This document shows, piece after piece, positions 6,681-11,633 of a DNA stretch of 11,633 nucleotides (within the stretch, counting starts at the first letter, position 1; each line of letters opens with the position of its first letter). This DNA is from Bacteroidota bacterium (GTDB lineage Bacteria > Bacteroidota > Bacteroidia > Chitinophagales > Saprospiraceae), in NCBI GenBank assembly GCA_008501835.1, contig QQUB01000684.1, forward strand, positions 1 to 11,633, given 5' to 3'. Position numbers and translations under genes: made by a program. The notes below the pieces were generated by a model that searched no databases, was not told the origin of the DNA, and saw nothing but the letters and a program-made list of their open reading frames with translations.

Positions 6681-9323
6681 TCATTTTTTTATCACCAATT
6701 TCCTGACCTGATGACCCTGATCAGTATCTAATCTTACAAAATAAATGCCGGAAGGCAGGTTTTCGGTGGTGAAGTTGTGTTTATATTTTCCTGGCATTTT
6801 GATTTCATCCAAAAGGGTCGAAACCAGCCGACCATGAGGGGTATATATCAATAGTTTGACACTCGTCTTTTCGGTAATGTCAAACCGAATTTCAACCTGA
6901 TTGTCAGCAGGACTGGGGAATATATTAAGTTGTTTAATATCCTGCTTAGGTAATTCTGAATCATTCGAGGTGGGAAGATTCTCTGAGTAAAGCGCTTGTA
7001 TTAAAGAGTCTTTAATGGCAAAGTTAAACAACCTTATATCGTTAATGCCTCCTTCAAAATAATTGTTTTCCTCGTCTGGAGATAGCCCGATAAACAGATC
7101 TTCCTGCTGAGAAATATTCCCGGTATTGTCATTGATCGCTCCTTTTAATTGTGTGTTCGCGTACAATTTTAAGGATTGATTGACAACATCGCGGACGGCG
7201 ACAACATGGACCCATTCCCCGGTAACGAAATCCGTATTTGGAAGACTAAGTGAAGTTTTAACCTGATCATCATCGATGGTAAATCTGATTTGATTATTCT
7301 GGTGGTGGAATACTTCGTAACGTTTTCCTGAACCGGGAGGGTAATGAGTTCCTTTTATAATATAGCGCATGGCTTTATCCTGAACCTCTTGTTTTAGCCA
7401 GAAAGAAATACTGAAAGAATTGGCTCCGAAATTAAGGATCTCCTGGTGTGATACCTGTCCGTAATCATCAACACCATCAAGGGAAAGGTAAGGCTCTTCT
7501 CCAAGAGTTTGCCAGGCTTCCTGATCTGTATTAAAGAGCATTGCATTATTATTCCCTTGCACATCTGATAAAATATTTCCTGTACCTTCATCCAGTGGCC
7601 AGTGTGCAATCAGGTCAGGAGCTGATTTAGTGGAAAAAGTCCACAGGTCACCTTCTGTAGTCCCGGAGTTATTCACACCGTCTATGCGCCAGTAATAGGT
7701 TGTGCCTTCCTCCAGTATTTCTGGGTCAAATGAAGAAGATCCTGTCTGGCTTCCGGCCAGGGGAGGAGGATTTGATGTGCCAAAATATATTTTTTGTACT
7801 TCGGCACCTTCTCCCTTTTGCCATGAAAGCTGAGCCGAAATATCAACTTCATCGGCTCCGTTTGCGGGATGAGGATTCAGGGGTAAGGCAGGGGTTCCTC
7901 CCATTCCAAGTGTTGAGGCGCTAACACTTTGTGAAAAAATACCATAGATACCTTCTATTACAGGGCGAATTTTGTATCGATAAATAGTAAGGGGGAACAA
8001 ATCTGTATCCTGGAATGAATTTTCTGTAGCAGGAATGGTTTGGATGGCAACATAATCTGAACCGTTATATCTGAATATCTCCAGGCTGTCAAAATAAGGA
8101 GGAAATGGATCCCAACTCAACATCAAACCTGAATCGGATAAAGTTTGTACTTCAAGGTTGTCAGGCAAACACATTCTTTCAATTTCCACGCTACCCGTGA
8201 TAAAAGGTCCCAGGCCTTTTCCGTCATTAACACTGATGGTAGTCTGATTGACATAATAATCGTAGGAGCCATCCCGGTATGGATTCCCGCCCAGACCAGC
8301 GCTGGTGCAGGTTTGTATCAGGTTGATGGTACTGTCGGAGTTGAAGGTGATGAATTCATTGATCACCCCATGGTAAGCTCGTAAAACGTCCGGTAAATAA
8401 CTGTTGGAAATATATCCCTTCCGTATGGCCTTGGCCATGGAATAAACCATCATACAGGTAACAGATGATTCCAGGTAGTTATCCTGCTGCCCGGCTTTAT
8501 CAATCACCTGCCACCAGGTACCTGTTTCATCCTGGTAAGCGAACATGCCCTCAGCCAGCCGATTGATGATGGAAATAATGGTATCCCTTCCTTCATGGTC
8601 TTCAGGAATGTAATCAAGTACATCCACAAGGGCCATTGCATACCATCCTATGGCCCTGCCCCAGAAACTGGGAGATTGACCCGTAACGGGATCTGACCAT
8701 TCTTGATTCATGCTTTCGTCCCAACCGTGGTAGAGAAGACCAGTTAATGAGTCACGGGAATGATTTTCCATTAAAACATGTTGGAGAACCACATCATCAA
8801 ACCCTTCCGGTTCATCAAAGAGCAAACTATACTCTGCATAAAACGGGCTGCCCATATATAGGCCATCCAGCCACATTTGCCAGGGATATATTTGTTTGTG
8901 CCAAAATCCTCCTTCCGAAGTACGCGGATGGTCTTCCAACTGACTTCTTAGCAGGTCAGCCGCGGTTTTGTAATGCTCTTGACCCGTTGTCTGATACAGC
9001 AGTAAAAGCATGCGCCCTTCGTTTATCTCATCAATATTGTAAGCCGAGATATTGTAATCACTAATGTAGCCGTTTTCATAAACCACATAGTCTACCGTGC
9101 TTTTAATATAGTTGAAATAACGTTCATCTCCTGATTCCTGCCATAACTCCTCAAATCCGCGCAAAACGGTTCCAGTTACATAATCCCAGTTCCCGTAATG
9201 ATTCGGATGATCCTGCATGATGGACTCAGCCATTTTTATTGACCATAGGTTAGATTGTTGGGCATGAGTAGCCGTGAGGGTACAAACAAAGCAGAAAAAA
9301 ACGATTAACCGATTGATATTCAT
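6681..9323 (-). CDS. Secreted multidomain GH105 unsaturated-uronyl hydrolase with FnIII, LamG-like and T9SS sorting domains
   Basis: The enzyme hydrolyses the 4,5-unsaturated uronyl residue from the non-reducing end of oligosaccharides made by polysaccharide lyases. A signal peptide (residues 1-21, cleavage after THA, no lipobox) precedes the GH105 (alpha/alpha)6 barrel at about 25-385. Asp98 (NIDEINEGR) and Asp153 (WLDGLYMGSPF) have the 55-residue spacing of the two key Asp residues in B. subtilis YteR (88 and 143, from memory). FWGRAIGW (220-227) and GGNPYRDGSYDYY (345-357) are further family hallmarks. There follow a fibronectin III domain (385-472), a second FnIII-like domain (480-566), a LamG-like jelly roll (570-782) and a type A T9SS sorting domain (798-880, with FPSPADN and GIYFVR). 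At 880 residues it is more than twice a plain GH105. It should be exported and surface-anchored or released. Whether it prefers rhamnogalacturonyl or glucuronyl substrates is not readable; the glucuronate context is suggestive only. Confidence 0.9.
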   Translation of the reverse strand: MNINRLIVFFCFVCTLTATHAQQSNLWSIKMAESIMQDHPNHYGNWDYVTGTVLRGFEELWQESGDERYFNYIKSTVDYVVYENGYISDYNISAYNIDEINEGRMLLLLYQTTGQEHYKTAADLLRSQLEDHPRTSEGGFWHKQIYPWQMWLDGLYMGSPFYAEYSLLFDEPEGFDDVVLQHVLMENHSRDSLTGLLYHGWDESMNQEWSDPVTGQSPSFWGRAIGWYAMALVDVLDYIPEDHEGRDTIISIINRLAEGMFAYQDETGTWWQVIDKAGQQDNYLESSVTCMMVYSMAKAIRKGYISNSYLPDVLRAYHGVINEFITFNSDSTINLIQTCTSAGLGGNPYRDGSYDYYVNQTTISVNDGKGLGPFITGSVEIERMCLPDNLEVQTLSDSGLMLSWDPFPPYFDSLEIFRYNGSDYVAIQTIPATENSFQDTDLFPLTIYRYKIRPVIEGIYGIFSQSVSASTLGMGGTPALPLNPHPANGADEVDISAQLSWQKGEGAEVQKIYFGTSNPPPLAGSQTGSSSFDPEILEEGTTYYWRIDGVNNSGTTEGDLWTFSTKSAPDLIAHWPLDEGTGNILSDVQGNNNAMLFNTDQEAWQTLGEEPYLSLDGVDDYGQVSHQEILNFGANSFSISFWLKQEVQDKAMRYIIKGTHYPPGSGKRYEVFHHQNNQIRFTIDDDQVKTSLSLPNTDFVTGEWVHVVAVRDVVNQSLKLYANTQLKGAINDNTGNISQQEDLFIGLSPDEENNYFEGGINDIRLFNFAIKDSLIQALYSENLPTSNDSELPKQDIKQLNIFPSPADNQVEIRFDITEKTSVKLLIYTPHGRLVSTLLDEIKMPGKYKHNFTTENLPSGIYFVRLDTDQGHQVRKLVIKK

Positions 9324-9388
9324 TTTTGGAAGGTTTGTAGATAGTTTATTGAATTCTCAATTAACCCTTGGATATACTCGGGTGATAG

Positions 9389-9420
9389 TAAAACTAGTTT
9401 ATCCAATATTGTTTTTCAAC
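9389..9420 (-). promoter_or_regulatory. Weak candidate promoter for the GH105 gene
   Basis: On the minus strand TAGTTTTA (9396-9389) matches seven of eight positions of TAnnTTTG, with GTTG (9420-9417) 20 bases upstream as a partial -33 element. The start codon is 66 bases downstream. The region also has a 7-bp inverted repeat, TTATCCA (9399-9405) and TGGATAA (9429-9435), flanking the putative -33. The rest of the 184-base gap (9324-9507) shows no gene and no clear terminator for lacI. Confidence 0.25.
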
Positions 9421-9507
9421 CTTTCCAATGGATAATCGCGTAACCGTTAACTAAAGAATATGGTATGTTAAAAATTGCTGGTAGAGGAGGTTAAATATTG
9501 AATTATG

Positions 9508-10548
9508 TTATGTAGGATTTCTGAAAGAGGATGCTCTAACGATGATATCGGTATCCAGTTCAATAGACTGATTTTTAATTATGTGAGCAGCTTCTCCTGG
9601 TTCGATTAGCTCCAGTGCTTTTTTGAATGCCAGTTTACCCATATTGACTGATGGATGACTCACCGTGGAAAGCTGAGGTTCAATTATCATAGAAATGGGA
9701 TCGTTATTAAACCCAATGATAGCAAGCTCTTCCGGGATTTTTACACCTCTTGATTTGGCGTATTGAATGGCACTCACCGCAGCGGTATCATTGGCAGAAA
9801 AAATTCCATCAGGCGGTGAGGGGAGATCCAGCAGATATTCGGTTAAGTTAACAGCTTCTTCAGCGCTTAAAACTTTACCTTTTAAAATGAGCGATTCATC
9901 AACAGGGAGTTTATGGTGCTCAAGGGCATCCAGGTAACCTCTTAGTCGCTCCTTATATATGTTTTGATGAGATGCCCCGCTAAAATGAGCGATTCTTTGA
10001 CACCCCTGTTCAATCAAATGCTCTGTTGCTTTAAACCCTGCATTGTAGTTATCAATGCTCACTTTGTGGCATTTCATCTTTTCGGGAACCCTGTCTACAA
10101 AAACTATGGGTATGTTGTTGTCTAGAAATGGACTGAAATGTTCGCAATTTTCAGTTTCCATCGCCAGAGAAACAATCAAACCACTGGTGCGGCTGTCAAA
10201 CATTACCTGAACGTTGTCTTTTTCCATCTCATAACTATCATGAGATTGAGTGATAATCACCTGGTATCCGGCTTCTCTGGCAGCTTCCTCTACACCATGA
10301 ATTAAAGATGAAATAAACGGGCGGTTGATCAGGGGAACCATCACTCCGATTGTATGGGACTTTTGACTTCTTAAACTCACTGCAAGCCGGTTGGGGCGGT
10401 ATCCTCTTTTCTGGGCGAGCTCTTTTACAGCCTGAATAGTTTTTTTACCAATGCTCGGATGCTCCTTCAATGCTCTTGAAACAGTAGAAGCGGACACATT
10501 TAATTCTCTGGCCAGGTCGTGTATCGTAACGGTTTTGTTCTTCTTCAT
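9508..10548 (-). CDS. LacI-family transcriptional regulator
   Basis: This is a cytoplasmic DNA-binding repressor, probably released by a uronate-pathway metabolite. At 346 residues it has the full family architecture. An N-terminal helix-turn-helix spans residues 7-29 (TIHDLARELNVSASTVSRAL). The hinge helix is at 52-60 and carries Leu59 (AVSL), the residue that in this family inserts into the central CpG of the operator. The periplasmic-binding-protein-like effector domain covers about 65-340. Likely effector contacts by family analogy are Arg153 (FVDR), Asp166/Asn167 (IDNYNAG), Arg203 (ERLRGY), Asn253/Asp254 (SANDTAA) and Asn281 (GFNNDP). It is divergent from the GH67 gene and upstream of GH105 on the same strand. 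A LacI-type palindrome with a central CG lies 75 bases upstream of its start, implying autoregulation and control of GH67. The effector cannot be identified from sequence. Confidence 0.92.
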   Translation of the reverse strand: MKKNKTVTIHDLARELNVSASTVSRALKEHPSIGKKTIQAVKELAQKRGYRPNRLAVSLRSQKSHTIGVMVPLINRPFISSLIHGVEEAAREAGYQVIITQSHDSYEMEKDNVQVMFDSRTSGLIVSLAMETENCEHFSPFLDNNIPIVFVDRVPEKMKCHKVSIDNYNAGFKATEHLIEQGCQRIAHFSGASHQNIYKERLRGYLDALEHHKLPVDESLILKGKVLSAEEAVNLTEYLLDLPSPPDGIFSANDTAAVSAIQYAKSRGVKIPEELAIIGFNNDPISMIIEPQLSTVSHPSVNMGKLAFKKALELIEPGEAAHIIKNQSIELDTDIIVRASSFRNPT

Positions 10549-10622
10549 CAGGCAAATTTTCGCAATAGATCTATTCCCAAATCTCTAAACAGGATGGAAT
10601 ATACAAAGAAAATCAAAAAAAA

Positions 10623-10642
10623 TAACGCAATCGATTGTGTAA
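10623..10642. promoter_or_regulatory. Candidate LacI-family operator in the lacI/GH67 divergent region
   Basis: TAACGCAATCGATTGTGTAA is a 20-bp palindrome centred on the CG at 10632-10633, with eight of ten half-site positions matching. The core CAATCGATTG is perfect. The shape, especially the CpG centre and the CGCAA-type arms, is that of PurR/LacI-family operators, and the adjacent repressor has the hinge leucine expected to read it. It lies 75 bases upstream of lacI and 121 bases upstream of the GH67 ATG. Confidence 0.65.
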
Positions 10643-10655
10643 ATGGAAATTTTTT

Positions 10656-10685
10656 TTAGCTTAGCCAAAATTATTATATCATTTG
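10656..10685 (+). promoter_or_regulatory. Weak candidate promoter for the GH67 gene
   Basis: TATCATTTG (10677-10685) resembles the TAnnTTTG -7 element but with three spacer bases instead of two. TTAG (10656-10659) lies 17 bases upstream as a poor -33. It would start transcription near 10691, leaving a leader of about 70 bases, and places the LacI-type palindrome just upstream of the -33. TACGTTTT (10688-10695) is an alternative -7. The prediction is tentative. Confidence 0.25.
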
Positions 10686-10711
10686 TTTACGTTTTTTGGA
10701 CTCAAGTGGTT

Positions 10712-10730
10712 ACCATTTAACAGTAATGGT
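10712..10730. repeat. Inverted repeat in the GH67 leader
   Basis: ACCATT (10712-10717) and AATGGT (10725-10730) are perfect inverted arms around a seven-base spacer, 33 bases before the GH67 start. It could be a regulator site, for example for the HTCS or a second repressor contact, or a weak leader hairpin. It does not resemble the CG-centred palindrome at 10623, so it is probably not the same repressor's site. Confidence 0.35.
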
Positions 10731-10763
10731 TTCTAATTATCATAAGTGACAAATAGTATCAAA

Positions 10764-11633
10764 ATGAAAAATACATTGCTTCCCTTTATTTTCCTTTTTG
10801 TTTTTATGGCAGACGTTGTTGCAGAAGATGGGTATCGTTTGTGGTTGAGGTATGATAAGATCCAAAATGAAGTGATCAGGAAAGATTATATGAAAAAACT
10901 GAAAGGTTTTGTCACTTTGGGAAATTCCTCAACCCTGGACATTGCCTCTTCAGAGTTACAATATGGTTTGACCGGTTTATTAGACGAGTCAGTCAACGAG
11001 AAAAAAGGAGTTTACAAGAACAATATGATTATCCTTGGGAAAGGTAAGGAAGCTCTCTTAAAATCTTTGAACCTGGAAGAAAATCTAGCCGCAGCGGGTA
11101 AGGAAGGTTACGTCATTTTTTCCGGAAAGCTGAATAGAAAAAAGGTGATTGTTATTGCCGGGAATGAGGATGTTGGGGTTCTCTATGGTGTATTTCATTT
11201 TCTTAGATTGATTCAAACCCATCAGAATATTGAAAATCTTCTGGTAGTGGAAAGCCCCAAACTCGATGTACGTATGCTAAACCACTGGGATAATCTGGAC
11301 AGAACCGTAGAACGTGGATATGCCGGATTTTCGATTTGGGACTGGCACAAATTGCCTCATTTTATTCCACAGCGGTATCATGACTATGCCAGGGCCAATG
11401 CCTCTATCGGAATAAATGGAACTGTATTAACTAATGTAAATTCCAATGCTCTTGTACTCAGACCTGATTACATAGAGAAAGTAAAAGCTGTAGCGGATGT
11501 AATGAGGCCATATGGTATCAAGGTTTATTTAACGGCCCGTTTCAGTGCCCCAATAGAATTGGGCAAAATGGAAACGGCTGATCCCCTGTTACCTGAAGTA
11601 AAGGATTGGTGGAAACATAAGGTTGATGAAATC
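10764..11633 (+). CDS. GH67 alpha-glucuronidase, N-terminal part (3' end outside the window)
   Basis: The enzyme releases terminal (4-O-methyl-)glucuronic acid from oligosaccharides, classically aldouronic acids from glucuronoxylan. The 290 codons seen begin with a signal peptide (residues 1-20, cleavage near VVA/ED, no lipobox cysteine), so export to the periplasm is likely. The GH67 N-terminal domain covers about 21-155 and starts with GYRLWLRY (23-30). The catalytic barrel starts near 165 with the family signature LNHWDNLDR (172-180) followed by TVERGYAGFSIW. Further conserved stretches are ASIGINGTVLTNVNSN (213-228) and YGIKVYLTARFSAPIELG (250-267). The catalytic acid and base residues lie further downstream in this family and are not in the window, so completeness cannot be judged. 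The complete family protein is about 700 residues. The ATG at 10764 follows an A/T-rich leader and is the natural start before the signal peptide. It is divergent from lacI and presumably controlled by it. Confidence 0.93.
   Translation, partial: MKNTLLPFIFLFVFMADVVAEDGYRLWLRYDKIQNEVIRKDYMKKLKGFVTLGNSSTLDIASSELQYGLTGLLDESVNEKKGVYKNNMIILGKGKEALLKSLNLEENLAAAGKEGYVIFSGKLNRKKVIVIAGNEDVGVLYGVFHFLRLIQTHQNIENLLVVESPKLDVRMLNHWDNLDRTVERGYAGFSIWDWHKLPHFIPQRYHDYARANASIGINGTVLTNVNSNALVLRPDYIEKVKAVADVMRPYGIKVYLTARFSAPIELGKMETADPLLPEVKDWWKHKVDEI

Noticed and set aside
8747..9064. Opposite-strand frame of 105 codons within GH105, and the other short frames overlapping the large genes
   Set aside because: They lie wholly inside well-supported genes in other frames and show no recognisable domain, signal peptide or start context.
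9441..9449. TAACCGTTA as a second LacI operator upstream of GH105
   Set aside because: It is a 9-base odd-centred palindrome without the central CG symmetry of the 10623 site, and the flanks do not extend the symmetry.
10555..10610. Promoter for lacI on the minus strand
   Set aside because: TTTG near 10605 and TAGAGATTTG about 17 bases further on resemble the consensus only with a stretched -7 element, too weak to list.

Overview
The window looks like part of a carbohydrate-utilisation locus from an environmental member of the Bacteroidota that has a type IX secretion system (T9SS). Four things point there: a hybrid two-component system (HTCS) regulator with the full Bacteroidota domain order, a secreted glycosidase ending in a T9SS sorting domain, A/T-rich leaders with no Shine-Dalgarno sequence at most starts, and sequences resembling the TAnnTTTG -7 promoter element. 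The genus cannot be told from the sequence. No RNA genes, CRISPR arrays or insertion sequences were seen, and no gap between genes exceeds about 215 bases.

Layout. Positions 1-3774 (+) hold the C-terminal bulk of an HTCS sensor/regulator whose 5' end lies outside the window. It is followed at 3856-4665 (+) by a short-chain dehydrogenase (SDR) of the fructuronate reductase (D-mannonate oxidoreductase, UxuB/YjmF) type. Converging on it is a minus-strand cluster, in transcription order: a LacI-family repressor (10548-9508), a large secreted GH105 unsaturated-uronyl hydrolase (9323-6681), a KduD-type SDR (6550-5783) and a KduI/IolB-family isomerase (5757-4834). A strong intrinsic terminator for this cluster sits at 4712-4671, a few bases from the end of the uxuB-like gene. 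Divergent from lacI, at 10764, begins a secreted GH67 alpha-glucuronidase that runs off the right edge. The lacI/GH67 gap contains a good LacI-type operator palindrome.

How the genes fit together (inference from family knowledge). GH67 releases (4-O-methyl-)glucuronate from oligosaccharides, classically xylan fragments. Glucuronate can be isomerised to fructuronate and reduced by the UxuB-like SDR to mannonate, on the way to 2-keto-3-deoxygluconate (KDG). GH105 removes the 4,5-unsaturated uronyl residue left by polysaccharide lyases, and that product is processed by the KduI-like isomerase and KduD, also to KDG. The window thus joins a hydrolytic and a lyase-derived uronate route under two regulators, an HTCS that would sense an oligosaccharide in the periplasm and a LacI repressor that would sense a cytoplasmic metabolite. 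Transporters (SusC/D pairs), polysaccharide lyases, UxaC, UxuA and the KDG kinase/aldolase are not in the window, so the polysaccharide is undecided. Glucuronoxylan together with a lyase-cleaved acidic glycan (pectin or rhamnogalacturonan, ulvan, glucuronan) are candidates.

Nothing here is clearly an undescribed system. The most unusual points are the elaborate T9SS-targeted GH105, the IolB-like metal motif in an isomerase sitting in a KduI context, and the candidate LacI operator.
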